Positions 35,592 to 44,680 are shown, numbered from the stretch's first letter. The stretch: DNA of 64,000 bases from an uncultured Bacteroidales bacterium (GCA_944325415.1 CALUZW010000010.1:1-64000); one strand, 5' to 3'. The notes: a model not told the origin generated them from the letters alone. Translations and numbers: made by a program.

Positions 35592-35750
35592 TCTGCACCC
35601 GTTTTTTTGTCATTGCCGACCACAAAGAGACCACATCCAAGAAGAACACCCCGGCATCACAGCCTCCCCATACGGGCCGCAGCGACAGCAAACAAGGGCT
35701 CTGCCAGACATTTAAAATAAAGAAAATACCCGACAATCCTGTTCAGGATG

Positions 35751-35780
35751 TTGGAAATACAAAAAAAATGCCTACCTTTG
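35751..35780 (+). promoter_or_regulatory. Consensus promoter of rplY operon
   Basis: TTG (35751-35753), 19 bases and TACCTTTG (35773-35780). The leader before rplY (about 77 bases) contains an 8-bp hairpin, AATTAAGA/TCTTAATT at 35813-35837. Confidence 0.75.
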
Positions 35781-35863
35781 CGCTGCTTTTTTAAGTATTC
35801 CGTGCGATGGGAAATTAAGAAGCTGATAATCTTAATTTTGAGTAACACAAAAAACAAACAGAA

Positions 35864-36508
35864 ATGAAAACATTCCAATTAGAAGGAACCCCCAGAACCG
35901 ACCTGGGCAAGAAAGCTGTAAAAGCTTTGCGTAAAGAAGGCCTTATTCCTGCCGTACTCAATGGCGGAGAAGTATTCAACCTCCCCTACACCGGCACCTT
36001 GAAAGAAGGCGAAAAAGTTGTAGAAATCGGAAACAACCAAGGTCTTATCGTAACCGACTTTGCCGTTACGACCAATGCCGTACGCAACCTGGTCTACACC
36101 CCCGAAATCTTCGTGGTAGAGCTGACCGTAGGTGAAAAGAAAGTTATGGCTGTTGTAAAAGACATACAATTCCACCCCGTTGAAGAACGTATCCTGCACA
36201 TGGACTTCCTCGAAGTAACCGACAAGAAACCCGTCGTAATGGAAGTTCCCGTTGCTCTCGAAGGCCACGCCGAAGGTGTGAAAGCCGGTGGTAAACTGAG
36301 CCTCGAAATGAGAAAGCTCAAAGTAAAAGCCGTATATACCAACATTCCCGAGAAAATGGTCATCAACGTCGAGAACCTCGGCCTGGGCAAGACCATGCAG
36401 GTAGGAGAATTGCACTTCGACGGCCTCGAAATCATGAATGCCAAGAACGCCGTCGTATGCGCCGTGAAACTGACTCGTGCCGCCCGCGGTGCCGCCGCAA
36501 AAGCCTAA
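35864..36508 (+). CDS. rplY: 50S ribosomal protein L25/general stress protein Ctc
   Basis: L25 of the longer CTC type binds 5S rRNA. The 214-residue protein has the L25 domain first (FQLEGTPRTDLGKKAVKALRKEGLIPAVLNGG, then HMDFLEV at the domain border near residue 95). A C-terminal beta domain extends it (EVPVALEGHAEGVKAGGKL) and it ends in an Ala-rich tail. Start ATG 35864 follows a consensus promoter. It is followed 15 bases later by pth, the widely conserved rplY-pth order, so the two are likely co-expressed. Confidence 0.97.
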   Translation: MKTFQLEGTPRTDLGKKAVKALRKEGLIPAVLNGGEVFNLPYTGTLKEGEKVVEIGNNQGLIVTDFAVTTNAVRNLVYTPEIFVVELTVGEKKVMAVVKDIQFHPVEERILHMDFLEVTDKKPVVMEVPVALEGHAEGVKAGGKLSLEMRKLKVKAVYTNIPEKMVINVENLGLGKTMQVGELHFDGLEIMNAKNAVVCAVKLTRAARGAAAKA

Positions 36509-36523
36509 TAGGAATAGCGCAGC

Positions 36524-37087
36524 ATGAAATACCTGATTGTAGGGCTGGGTAACATAGGCGACGAATACGCAGCTACCCGGCACAACATAGGTTTCAGAGT
36601 ATTGGACGCCTTAGCCAAGGCGTCCAATCTCGTTTTTGAAGACAAACGATACGGCTTTGTCGCACAGATGCGGCTGAAAGGCCACAGCCTCACGCTGCTG
36701 AAACCGTCGACATACATGAACCTGAGCGGAAACGCCGTGCGCTACTGGCTGCAAAAGGAGAATATCCCGGTCGAGAATCTTCTGGTCGTGGTCGACGACC
36801 TGGCTCTACCGTTCGGCACCCTGCGCCTAAAACCCCGGGGCAGCGACGCCGGACACAACGGACTGAAACACATACAGCAGATACTCGGTACCGACGGATA
36901 TGCCCGGCTGCGATTCGGCCTCGGAAACGACTTTCCCCGCGGCGGACAGATAGATTTCGTTCTCGGCACCTTCCCCCCCGAAGAAGAGAAGCAACTTCCC
37001 GAACGACTCGAACGGGCCTGCGAAATCATCAAGGAATTTTGCCTGGCCGGCATACAGAACGCCATGAACCGCTACAACAACCGATAA
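36524..37087 (+). CDS. pth: Peptidyl-tRNA hydrolase
   Basis: Pth cleaves peptidyl-tRNA released from stalled ribosomes so that tRNAs can be reused. The 187-residue protein shows [21 protein letters not shown] with the catalytic His20-equivalent, [15 protein letters not shown] near residue 63, [29 protein letters not shown] near 90-118, and a C-terminal helix. It lies 15 bases after rplY and is followed three bases later by an S4-domain gene. Confidence 0.97.
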   Translation: MKYLIVGLGNIGDEYAATRHNIGFRVLDALAKASNLVFEDKRYGFVAQMRLKGHSLTLLKPSTYMNLSGNAVRYWLQKENIPVENLLVVVDDLALPFGTLRLKPRGSDAGHNGLKHIQQILGTDGYARLRFGLGNDFPRGGQIDFVLGTFPPEEEKQLPERLERACEIIKEFCLAGIQNAMNRYNNR

Positions 37088-37090
37088 CCC

Positions 37091-37543
37091 ATGCCGAAAG
37101 AAGGAGAGATAAGAATCGATAAATTCCTGTGGGCCACCCGCATCTTCAAGACCCGCACCATCGCCACCGAAGCCTGTAAGAAAGGAAGAGTATCGGTGGC
37201 CGGCGCCAATGCCAAACCGTCAAGACCGGTACAGGTGGGCGAAATCATCGAAGTGCGCAAACCGCCCATCACCTACTCGTTCAAGGTGCTGGCCCTCGCC
37301 GAAAACCGCATGGGCGCCAAGCTGGTGCCGCAATACCTCGAAAATGTTACACCGCCCGAACAATATGAGCTTATCGACATGATACGACTCAGCGGCTTTG
37401 TCAATCGGGCCAAAGGCGAGGGGCGCCCCACCAAACGCGACGGCCGGGAACTCAAAAAATTTACCGACAGCAGTTTTCTCGGCACACTGCCCGACGATGA
37501 CGACTTCGATTTCGACTTCGACATAGACGACCTCAACTCCTGA
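37091..37543 (+). CDS. S4-domain RNA-binding protein (Hsp15-like)
   Basis: This 150-residue protein has an N-terminal S4 domain (RIDKFLWATRIFKTRTIATEACKKGRVSVAGANAKPSRPVQVGEII), closest to the Hsp15/HslR type that binds stalled 50S-tRNA complexes. The C-terminus is Asp-rich (DDDDFDFDFDIDD) and acidic, a contrast to the basic front half. It lies three bases after pth and is probably the last gene of the rplY-pth operon. A terminator begins at its stop codon. A role in ribosome rescue is inferred from the family and the neighbouring pth. Confidence 0.88.
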   Translation: MPKEGEIRIDKFLWATRIFKTRTIATEACKKGRVSVAGANAKPSRPVQVGEIIEVRKPPITYSFKVLALAENRMGAKLVPQYLENVTPPEQYELIDMIRLSGFVNRAKGEGRPTKRDGRELKKFTDSSFLGTLPDDDDFDFDFDIDDLNS

Positions 37544-37559
37544 AAAGTTGAGGTTTTTT
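37531..37559 (+). terminator. Terminator overlapping the S4 gene stop codon
   Basis: CCTCAAC pairs with GTTGAGG (37531-37537 with 37547-37553) and TTTTTT follows. The stop codon TGA lies in the loop, so the terminator overlaps the end of the coding region. Confidence 0.9.
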
Positions 37560-37668
37560 GTTTCCCTCACCACCCCACAAAGCCGCACGAAGAAAGCGGG
37601 GAAATGGCCGTTCATAAATTACATTCATAAAAAAACGGCAGAAAAGAACGATTTTTGACAAAAAGTTT

Positions 37669-37676
37669 TACCTTTG
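37669..37676 (+). promoter_or_regulatory. Promoter -7 element for ilvE
   Basis: TACCTTTG lies 42 bases upstream of ATG 37718. A properly spaced -33 element is not seen; the nearest TTG is only 11 bases away. Confidence 0.55.
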
Positions 37677-37717
37677 TAATTCTCTATAAGTAAAACCACA
37701 CAAAAAACAAACGCATC

Positions 37718-38737
37718 ATGAAAGATATAGATTGGTCGAATCTGCCGTTCGGATATATGCGCACCGACTACAACGTACGCTGCTACTACCGCAACGGCTC
37801 ATGGGGCGAACTCGAACTCTGCTCCGAAGAAACCATCAACCTGCATATGGCTGCCACCAGCCTTCATTACGGACAAGAAGGCTTCGAAGGCCTGAAAGCC
37901 TATCGCGGAAAAGACGGAAAAATACGCATCTTCCGCCCCGAAGCCAACGCCGAGCGTCTGCAAAGCACCTGCCGCGGCATACTCATGCCCGAGTTGCCCA
38001 CCGAGCTTTTTGTCAACGCCGTGAAAAAGGTAGTCAAGGCCAACGAACGTTTTATTCCCCCGTATGAAAGCGGAGCCGCCCTCTACATACGCCCGCTGCT
38101 CATCGGCATCAGCGCCCAGGTAGGCGTACACCCGGCCAGCGAATACCTCTTCGTCGTATTCGTAACCCCGGTAGGTCCTTACTTCAAAGGCGGATTTGCC
38201 ACCAACCCCTATGTCATCATCCGCGAGTTTGACCGTTCGGCTCCGCTGGGCACCGGTATCTACAAAGTAGGAGGCAACTACGCCGCCAGTCTGCGCGCCA
38301 ACAAAATGGCTCACGACCTGGGATATTCGTGCGAATTCTACCTCGACGCCAAAGAGAAAAAATATATCGACGAATGTGGTGCTGCCAACTTCTTCGGAAT
38401 CAAGGACAACACCTATATCACACCGCTGTCGACCTCGATACTGCCGTCGATTACCAACCGCAGCCTCATGCAACTGGCCGAAGACCTGGGCATGAAAGTC
38501 GAACGCCGCCCCATACCCGAAGAGGAACTCTCGACCTTTGAAGAGGCCGGCGCCTGCGGAACAGCTGCCGTTATCAGCCCCATCGAGCGCATCGACGACC
38601 TCGAAAACAAGAAATCGTATGTCATCTCCAAAGACGGCAAACCGGGCCCCGTATGTACCCGACTGTACAACAAACTGCGCGCCATTCAATACGGCGATGA
38701 GCCCGACACCCACGGTTGGGTAACCATCGTGGAATAA
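37718..38737 (+). CDS. ilvE: Branched-chain amino acid aminotransferase
   Basis: IlvE is a PLP enzyme of fold type IV that makes leucine, isoleucine and valine from their keto acids. The 339-residue length is normal for the longer branch of the family. Landmarks are LHYGQEGFEGLKAYRG near residue 49, a phosphate-site RPEANAERLQ, the PLP lysine in GIYKVGGNYAAS near 188, and the family signature EECGAANFF-type sequence (ECGAANFFGIKDN) near 222-234. It is transcribed alone and serves the ilv operon at the other end of the window. Confidence 0.95.
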   Translation: MKDIDWSNLPFGYMRTDYNVRCYYRNGSWGELELCSEETINLHMAATSLHYGQEGFEGLKAYRGKDGKIRIFRPEANAERLQSTCRGILMPELPTELFVNAVKKVVKANERFIPPYESGAALYIRPLLIGISAQVGVHPASEYLFVVFVTPVGPYFKGGFATNPYVIIREFDRSAPLGTGIYKVGGNYAASLRANKMAHDLGYSCEFYLDAKEKKYIDECGAANFFGIKDNTYITPLSTSILPSITNRSLMQLAEDLGMKVERRPIPEEELSTFEEAGACGTAAVISPIERIDDLENKKSYVISKDGKPGPVCTRLYNKLRAIQYGDEPDTHGWVTIVE

Positions 38738-38754
38738 ATCAAAACCGCAACGGA

Positions 38755-39303
38755 ATGGACCCTTTCACGCTTATCAACAAATACTACACCGAAGGTTCGC
38801 CACTGTACGACATACTGGTAACACACAGCCGGCGAGTGGCCGAGAAAGCCGTGGCCATAGCTCGGCTGCACCCGGAGTTCAATGCCGACGAGACCTTCTT
38901 GTACGAGGCAGCCATGCTTCACGACATAGGTATCTACCTCACCCATGCGCCCGATATAGAATGTTTCGGCACACGCCCCTACATCTGCCACGGAACGCTG
39001 GGTAGCGAACTGCTCAAAAACGAGGGGCTGCCCCGCCATGCGCTGGTGTGCGAAAGACATACCGGTGCCGGCCTCTCGCTCGACGACATCATTCGGGAGA
39101 ACCTGCCCATTCCCCACCGCGACATGTTGCCGATAAGCATAGAAGAACAAATCATCTGCTATGCCGACAAATTTTATACCAAATCGGAACCTGATTGCGA
39201 AAAAACGCCCGAACAAATAAGGAAAAGCCTCTCCAAATACGGCGAAGCCTCGGTCAAGCGTTTTGAACAATGGGACTTATCTTTCTCATCTAAAAATTAT
39301 TAA
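38755..39303 (+). CDS. HD-domain (HDIG-type) hydrolase
   Basis: This 182-residue HD-superfamily metal-dependent phosphohydrolase has THSRRVAEKAVAIA with the first His, LHDIGIYL (the HD pair) near residue 62, HGTLGSELL near 82 and a C-terminal YADKFYTK motif with Asp near 140. The set matches the HDIG/HD metal ligands. Many relatives act on nucleotides or nucleotide second messengers; the substrate is unknown. I chose ATG 38755 (MDPFTLINKYY), 18 bases after the ilvE stop codon, so it may be translated from the ilvE transcript. A hairpin (CTGCCCGACA/TGTCGGGCAG at 39308-39333) follows its stop without a clear T-run. Confidence 0.82.
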   Translation: MDPFTLINKYYTEGSPLYDILVTHSRRVAEKAVAIARLHPEFNADETFLYEAAMLHDIGIYLTHAPDIECFGTRPYICHGTLGSELLKNEGLPRHALVCERHTGAGLSLDDIIRENLPIPHRDMLPISIEEQIICYADKFYTKSEPDCEKTPEQIRKSLSKYGEASVKRFEQWDLSFSSKNY

Positions 39304-39340
39304 AACATCTGCCCGACACCCCTATGTCGGGCAGATTATC

Positions 39341-39348
39341 TATCTTTG
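39341..39348 (+). promoter_or_regulatory. Promoter -7 element for lptD
   Basis: TATCTTTG lies 27 bases upstream of ATG 39376, just after the hairpin at 39308-39333. No -33 element is clear. Confidence 0.5.
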
Positions 39349-39375
39349 TGGGCGGATTGCCCACACAAGAAGTGA

Positions 39376-42354
39376 ATGCCACCGAAAAATAAGAGTTTCT
39401 ACATCGTTCTGATTTTTCTCCTATTCGGATTATTCCCTGCACAAACCGTTGAAGCAGAGAACAATCGCGAGACAGCCCGTGGCATACCCCATAGCGCTGT
39501 CGAGGCCTACCACCTCTATCTGAGCAGCTTGTATGCCGACGCATCGGGCCGTGACAGCAACCTTTCCGACCGCAGGGAGCGGAAACGCCGGAAAAACCGG
39601 ACCGACTCAATACCAACAGCAGAAGAACCCGTCACGCCGGCCGACACCGCCAGCCACCTATCGGCCTATGCCGGAGACACTCTCCCGGCCGACACTCTCG
39701 TACGAGACAGCATGGCCGAGAGCGACAGCTCCATCTTGTTTCAAGACTCCACCCTACTGACCGACTCGGCCTCCATAGCCGCAGACTCCTTGCAGGCCGA
39801 CTCTACCCGGACGCCCCGCAAAGAAGCTTTTGAAGATGTCATCACCTACCATGCCAACGACTCGGCCGTCTTCACCAACAACAATATGGGCTACCTCTTC
39901 GGCGGTGGAGTGGTAACCTACCAGACCATGGAGCTTACGGCCGACGAGATGCACATGGACATGGACAGCAGTCAGATATTCGCCACCGGACGCCCCGACT
40001 CCATCGGCGACCTTGTGGGCAAACCCGTATTTAAAGACCCCAGCGGCGAATACGAGACAACCACGATGAAGTACAACTTCGACACCCAGAAGGCATTCAT
40101 CACCGACGTCATCACCCAGCAGGGCGAAGGATTCCTCACCGGCGGCAAAACCAAAAAGAACCCCGACGACTCCTACTTCCTCAAAGACGGTAAATACACC
40201 ACCTGCGACAACCACGAGCACCCGCACTTCTACCTGCAACTGACCAAAGCCAAGATGCGCCCCAAGAAAGACGTCGTGGCAGGACCCGCCTACATGGTAC
40301 TGGGCGACGTACCGCTGCCGCTGGCCATACCGTTCGGATACTTTCCGTTTTCGGAGAAGTACAGTTCGGGTATCATCATGCCCACCTTCGGAGATGAAAG
40401 TGCGCGCGGATTTTACCTGCGCGACGGAGGATACTACTTTGCCATCAACGACTATATAGACCTGGCACTCACCGGTGAAATATACACCAAAGGGTCGTGG
40501 GGCATAAACGCCCAGTCGGCCTATGTCAAACGGTACAAGTTCTCGGGCAACTTCTTCATCAGCTACCTGGTCACGGTACTGGGCGACAAAGGTATGCCCG
40601 ACTACTCCAAGCAGACCAACTTCAAGCTCACCTGGTCGCACACGCAAGACCGCAAGGCCAACCCCAACCTCACCTTCTCGTCGAGTGTGAATTTCTCGAC
40701 CAGCGGTTACAACCACAACAACCTTACCAACTACGGCAACTCCTCGACCTTTACGTCGAACACAACCAGTTCGACCGTGAGTCTCTCCTATAACGTGCCC
40801 AACACACCTTTCAGCCTGGCCCTTACCGCCAACGTAACACAACGCAACTCCGACTCCACGCTGAACGTATCCTTTCCTAACCTCACCATCAACATGAGCC
40901 GTATCTACCCGTTCAAACGCAAGAACAGAGCCGGACAGGAAAAGTGGTACGAAAAAATAAGCATCAACTACACCGGTAACTTCAAGAACTCGATACAGAC
41001 CAAGCAAAACCAATTCCTCAAATCGAGCCTTATCAAGGATTGGAGCAACGGTATGCAACACAGCATACCGGTATCGGCCACCTTCACTGCATTCAAGTAC
41101 ATCAACATCACCCCGTCGTTCTCGTTTACCGACCGCATGTACACCCACCGCGTCATGCAGGAGTGGGACCCCCGCACTTCCTCGGTGGTGAGAGATACCG
41201 TTTACGGATTTTACAACGTGTATAATTACTCATTCAGCGTAAGTGCCCAGACCAAACTCTACGGCTACTACCGCCCGTTGCCTTTCATCGGTAAAAAGAT
41301 ACCCATGATACGTCACGTACTCACGCCTACGGTGAGCCTGTCGGGAGCGCCAGACTTCGGCTCCTCACGTTACGGATACTGGCAACGCTACACCCGCATC
41401 GACAACGACGGAACCCCCGAGATTGTCTACTACTCACCCTTCTCAGGCAGTGCCTACGGAGTGCCGGGTCGGGGAAAGACCGGGTCGGTGAGTTTCTCGG
41501 TAGCCAACAACCTCGAAATGAAGGTCAATACCGACAAAGACACCACAGGTGTGCGAAAAATAAGCCTCATCGAGAACCTCTCGGCCAGCATGAGCTACAA
41601 CATGGCCGCCGACTCGCTGAATTGGAGCAACCTCAACACCTCAATTCTCATCAAGCTCACCAAGCAGTTCAACCTGCAAGTGAGTGCCGTATTCGACCCC
41701 TACACCTACCAGCTGAGTTCCAACGGATCGCCCGTCAAAGTAAACGTGCCCCGCTGGAAAGCCGGAAAAGGTTTTGCCCGTCTGTCGAGTGCCGGCACTT
41801 CGTTTTCCTACACCTTCAACAACAATACTTTCAAGAGGAAAGACAAAAGCTCGGGCCAGCAACCGCAAGAAGATATTCCCATTGAAAATCCCGAAGACGA
41901 AATTCTCTCCAACGCCGACCAGATAACAGAAACAAACAAGGAAAAAGAGTCGGAAGACGAGCCCATGCAGATGCGCGACGGATATATGGTATGGGAGGTT
42001 CCGTGGAGCCTCTCCATCAACTACTCCATCAACTACGGCTATGGCAACTTCAACAAAGAAAAGCTGGAATACGACGGCCGCATCAATCAGAACCTGAGTA
42101 TATCGGGAAACATACAGCCCACAAAAAACTGGTCGTTCTCGTTCTCGGCCAGCTACAACTTCGTAACCAAGCGCATCGCCTACATGAACTGCAACATCAC
42201 CCGCGACCTGCACTGCTGGTCGATGAGTGCCAGCTTCATACCCGTAGGAGCCTTCAAATCCTACAATTTCAGCATACGGGTGAAATCGTCGATACTCAGC
42301 GACCTGAAATACGACAAGAGCGGCAACTCCTACGATGCCCTCGACTGGTACTAA
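39376..42354 (+). CDS. lptD: LPS assembly outer-membrane protein LptD
   Basis: LptD inserts lipopolysaccharide into the outer leaflet of the outer membrane. The 992-residue protein has a signal-like start (SFYIVLIFLLFGLFPAQTVEA), a low-complexity Ser/Asp-rich section (about residues 50-150), an OstA-like beta-jellyroll (VITYHANDSAVFTNN to about 290) and then a long barrel ending in YNFSIRVKSSILSDLKYDKS. Cysteines pair the jellyroll (YTTCDNHE) with the barrel (MNCNITRDLHCW), as in Lpt disulfide systems. Its length and Bacteroidota-type insertions fit the larger LptD of this phylum. It is flanked by galE, which has its own promoter. Confidence 0.93.
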   Translation: MPPKNKSFYIVLIFLLFGLFPAQTVEAENNRETARGIPHSAVEAYHLYLSSLYADASGRDSNLSDRRERKRRKNRTDSIPTAEEPVTPADTASHLSAYAGDTLPADTLVRDSMAESDSSILFQDSTLLTDSASIAADSLQADSTRTPRKEAFEDVITYHANDSAVFTNNNMGYLFGGGVVTYQTMELTADEMHMDMDSSQIFATGRPDSIGDLVGKPVFKDPSGEYETTTMKYNFDTQKAFITDVITQQGEGFLTGGKTKKNPDDSYFLKDGKYTTCDNHEHPHFYLQLTKAKMRPKKDVVAGPAYMVLGDVPLPLAIPFGYFPFSEKYSSGIIMPTFGDESARGFYLRDGGYYFAINDYIDLALTGEIYTKGSWGINAQSAYVKRYKFSGNFFISYLVTVLGDKGMPDYSKQTNFKLTWSHTQDRKANPNLTFSSSVNFSTSGYNHNNLTNYGNSSTFTSNTTSSTVSLSYNVPNTPFSLALTANVTQRNSDSTLNVSFPNLTINMSRIYPFKRKNRAGQEKWYEKISINYTGNFKNSIQTKQNQFLKSSLIKDWSNGMQHSIPVSATFTAFKYINITPSFSFTDRMYTHRVMQEWDPRTSSVVRDTVYGFYNVYNYSFSVSAQTKLYGYYRPLPFIGKKIPMIRHVLTPTVSLSGAPDFGSSRYGYWQRYTRIDNDGTPEIVYYSPFSGSAYGVPGRGKTGSVSFSVANNLEMKVNTDKDTTGVRKISLIENLSASMSYNMAADSLNWSNLNTSILIKLTKQFNLQVSAVFDPYTYQLSSNGSPVKVNVPRWKAGKGFARLSSAGTSFSYTFNNNTFKRKDKSSGQQPQEDIPIENPEDEILSNADQITETNKEKESEDEPMQMRDGYMVWEVPWSLSINYSINYGYGNFNKEKLEYDGRINQNLSISGNIQPTKNWSFSFSASYNFVTKRIAYMNCNITRDLHCWSMSASFIPVGAFKSYNFSIRVKSSILSDLKYDKSGNSYDALDWY

Positions 42355-42392
42355 AACCGGAGACGAAAGTTTGAAAAAAGCCGGTTCAAGCC

Positions 42393-42423
42393 TTGCCTAC
42401 CTATACATATATTACTACTTTTG
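42393..42423 (+). promoter_or_regulatory. Consensus promoter of galE
   Basis: TTG (42393-42395), 20 bases and TACTTTTG (42416-42423) match the Bacteroidota consensus. The leader is about 20 bases. Confidence 0.75.
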
Positions 42424-42449
42424 TAGGACAACATCACTATCACACGACA

Positions 42450-43484
42450 ATGAAAGCAAAAATACTGGTTACCGGCGGCGCCGGATACATCGGGTCGCAC
42501 ACCACGGTCGAACTTCAAAAGGCGGGCTACGACGTCGTCGTACTCGACAACCTCTCCAACTCCAACGCCGATGTCATCGACGGCATCGAACGCATTACCG
42601 GCATACGTCCGGCTTTTGAAAAAATAGACATGCAAGACAAGGAGGCACTCCGCAACCTCTTTGAAAAGCACAAAGGCATCAAAGGGGTCATCAACTTTGC
42701 AGCCAGCAAAGCGGTGGGCGAATCGGTAAAGAAACCTCTGCTCTATTACCGCAACAACCTCGTAACGATGCTCAACCTGCTCGACCTCATGCCTCAATAC
42801 GGTGTGGAGGCACTCGTCTTCTCCTCGTCGTGTACCGTGTATGGACAGCCCGACATCTTGCCGGTCGACGAGTCGGCCCCGATAAAACCGGCTCTCTCGC
42901 CCTACGGAAACACCAAGCAGATATGTGAAGAAATCATCACCGACACGATACACGCCGGAGCCCCCTTCAAGTCGATACTGCTGCGCTACTTCAACCCCAT
43001 CGGTGCCCACCCCAGCGCCGAAATAGGCGAACTACCGCTCGGAACGCCGCAAAATCTCCTGCCCTACATCACCCAGACGGCTATCGGCGTGCGGGAAGAA
43101 CTCAGCGTCTTCGGCGACGACTATGATACACCCGATGGCTCCTGCATACGCGACTACATCAATGTGGTCGACTTGGCCCAGGCTCACGTCAAGGCCATTG
43201 AACGCATGTTGGGAAACAAGAGCGAAGAGCCGGTCGAAATTTTCAATCTCGGGACCGGAAAAGGGGTATCGGTACTCGAACTTATCCACACCTTCGAAGA
43301 GGCAACCGGCGTAAAACTCCGCTACAAAATTGCCGGTCGGCGCGAGGGCGACATCACACAGGTATGGGCCGACCCGCAAAAGGCCAATACCGTACTGGGA
43401 TGGAAAGCCGAGACTTCACTTGCCGACACCCTGAAATCGGCCTGGAACTGGCAACTCCATTTGCGCGAAAAAGGCATTATGTAG
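42450..43484 (+). CDS. galE: UDP-glucose 4-epimerase
   Basis: GalE interconverts UDP-glucose and UDP-galactose using bound NAD+, supplying surface-glycan precursors. The 344-residue SDR protein has the N-terminal glycine motif GGAGYIGSHTTVEL, the SSSCTVYG segment with catalytic Ser/Thr near residue 125, and YGNTK (YxxxK) near 148. I chose ATG 42450, which follows a consensus promoter; a longer frame begins inside the promoter. It ends just before a 22-bp hairpin terminator. Confidence 0.95.
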   Translation: MKAKILVTGGAGYIGSHTTVELQKAGYDVVVLDNLSNSNADVIDGIERITGIRPAFEKIDMQDKEALRNLFEKHKGIKGVINFAASKAVGESVKKPLLYYRNNLVTMLNLLDLMPQYGVEALVFSSSCTVYGQPDILPVDESAPIKPALSPYGNTKQICEEIITDTIHAGAPFKSILLRYFNPIGAHPSAEIGELPLGTPQNLLPYITQTAIGVREELSVFGDDYDTPDGSCIRDYINVVDLAQAHVKAIERMLGNKSEEPVEIFNLGTGKGVSVLELIHTFEEATGVKLRYKIAGRREGDITQVWADPQKANTVLGWKAETSLADTLKSAWNWQLHLREKGIM

Positions 43485-43505
43485 ATTCTCCCCCATTATC
43501 ACAAT

Positions 43506-43553
43506 ATAAACAGAGAGGGCGACCCTGCGTGCAGGGTCGCCCTCTCTGTTTAT
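43506..43553 (+). terminator. 22-bp hairpin terminator after galE
   Basis: A perfect 22-bp stem (ATAAACAGAGAGGGC and onward, with its complement) has a four-base loop, CGTG. It lies 22 bases past the galE stop codon. The 3' strand ends in GTTTAT, so a separate U-run is weak. It is symmetric and may work in both directions. Confidence 0.8.
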
Positions 43554-43607
43554 CCGCCACCGAATTAACAACATATAACTAATTATTTTCTTATAATATT
43601 TTTTATA

Positions 43608-43630
43608 TTATAATTATTCTAATATATTTG
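43608..43630 (+). promoter_or_regulatory. PerR-box-like operator and promoter of perR-rbr
   Basis: TTATAATTATTCTAA (43608-43622) matches the PerR-box pattern TTATAATNATTATAA at 14 of 15 positions, with one mismatch. It ends immediately before TATATTTG (43623-43630), the -7 element. Bound protein would block RNA polymerase, so autorepression is likely. A further 9-5-9 inverted repeat lies just upstream at about 43591-43613. The PerR-box pattern is from B. subtilis. Confidence 0.6.
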
Positions 43631-43647
43631 CAGAAAGAAATTGACCG

Positions 43648-44067
43648 ATGAGCGACAACGACATCATAGGAAAGTTCAGAGAAAAGGGGCTGCGGCTCAC
43701 TCCACAACGCATGAGCGTCTACCGGGCGCTGTGCGAGCTGCGCCACCCCACAGCCGAAGAGGTGCGGGAACAGGTGCGCCGGCTGACACCTGCCATAACC
43801 GTGGCTACGGTCTACAATACTCTGGAAACGCTGGTGAAATCGGGACTCGCCGAGAAGGTTTTCACCCTCGACAACAAGATGCGCTTCGACGCCGACACAC
43901 GTCCGCACCATCACCTCTACGACAACCGCACGCACAGCATCAGCGACCTGTCTGAGAGCGGACTTTCGGATTTGATACGCTCGCACATAAAAGAGATGGG
44001 TGTTCTCAAAGACTTTGAGCTGCAAGAGATAAAGATAGAACTCATCGGGCACTACCGACAGAATTAA
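43648..44067 (+). CDS. Fur-family peroxide regulator, PerR-like
   Basis: A 139-residue Fur-family repressor with winged helix (GLRLTPQRMSVYRAL, then ITVATVYNTLETLVKSGL) and a short dimerisation domain. It contains RFD, then PHHHLYD and SISDLSES. These put Asp, His, His and Asp at the positions of PerR metal ligands D85, H91, H93 and D104; an Asp at the last position is the PerR rather than Fur choice. The structural CxxC zinc motifs are absent, so it may be a zinc-less variant. A PerR-box-like sequence overlaps its promoter, and rubrerythrin follows 37 bases later. A peroxide sensor that controls itself and rubrerythrin is a strong inference. Confidence 0.85.
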   Translation: MSDNDIIGKFREKGLRLTPQRMSVYRALCELRHPTAEEVREQVRRLTPAITVATVYNTLETLVKSGLAEKVFTLDNKMRFDADTRPHHHLYDNRTHSISDLSESGLSDLIRSHIKEMGVLKDFELQEIKIELIGHYRQN

Positions 44068-44104
44068 TCCAAACTTATTATTCACCCCCCAAAACTCAAC
44101 CATT

Positions 44105-44680
44105 ATGAAAAGTATCAAAGGAACAAAGACCGAACAGAACCTGCTGAAATCGTTTGCAGGAGAATCGCAAGCCAGAGGCCGTTACGTATATTTTGCCAGC
44201 ATAGCCAAGAAAGAGGGCTATGAACAAATTGCCGCCATCTTCAACGAAACCGCCGAACAGGAGAAAGAACACGCCAAGAAATTCTTCAAATTCCTCGAAG
44301 GCGGTATGGTCGAAATCACAGCCTCCTTCCCGGCCGGTATTCTCTCGACCACACTCGAAAATCTGAAAGCGGCAGCAGCCGGCGAAAACGAAGAGTGGAG
44401 CGAACTCTATCCCGAATTTGCCAAAGTGGCCGACGAAGAAGGTTTCCCCCAAATTGCCGAGACCTGGCGCCGCATAGCCACCGTAGAGGCCGGTCATGAA
44501 GAACGCTACCTCAAACTCTACCAGCGCATGGTCGACGGCACGGTATTTGCCGACGAGGAAGAAATCGAGTGGCAATGCCGCAACTGCGGATACATACACA
44601 AAGGGAAAAACGCTCCCGAAATGTGCCCCGCATGCCAACACCCGCAGGCCTACTTCGAACGCAAAAAGAACAACTATTAA
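44105..44680 (+). CDS. rbr: Rubrerythrin
   Basis: Rubrerythrin reduces hydrogen peroxide with a di-iron site and a rubredoxin-like iron centre, using electrons from NAD(P)H through other proteins. The 191-residue protein has the four-helix bundle with ExxH motifs (EQEKEH near residue 56 and VEAGHEERY near 130), and the C-terminal rubredoxin domain with C-x2-C pairs (CRNCGY and CPACQHP, about 159-180). It lies 37 bases after the PerR-like gene, in the same transcript, and fits an oxidative-stress response in an anaerobe. Confidence 0.96.
   Translation: MKSIKGTKTEQNLLKSFAGESQARGRYVYFASIAKKEGYEQIAAIFNETAEQEKEHAKKFFKFLEGGMVEITASFPAGILSTTLENLKAAAAGENEEWSELYPEFAKVADEEGFPQIAETWRRIATVEAGHEERYLKLYQRMVDGTVFADEEEIEWQCRNCGYIHKGKNAPEMCPACQHPQAYFERKKNNY

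Noticed and set aside
35444..35794. A 116-codon frame that runs over tRNA-Arg
   Set aside because: The tRNA folds completely and has its own promoter; the frame only reads through it.
39754..41148. A 464-codon minus-strand frame opposite lptD
   Set aside because: Shadow frame; lptD on the plus strand has a signal segment, jellyroll, barrel and conserved cysteines.
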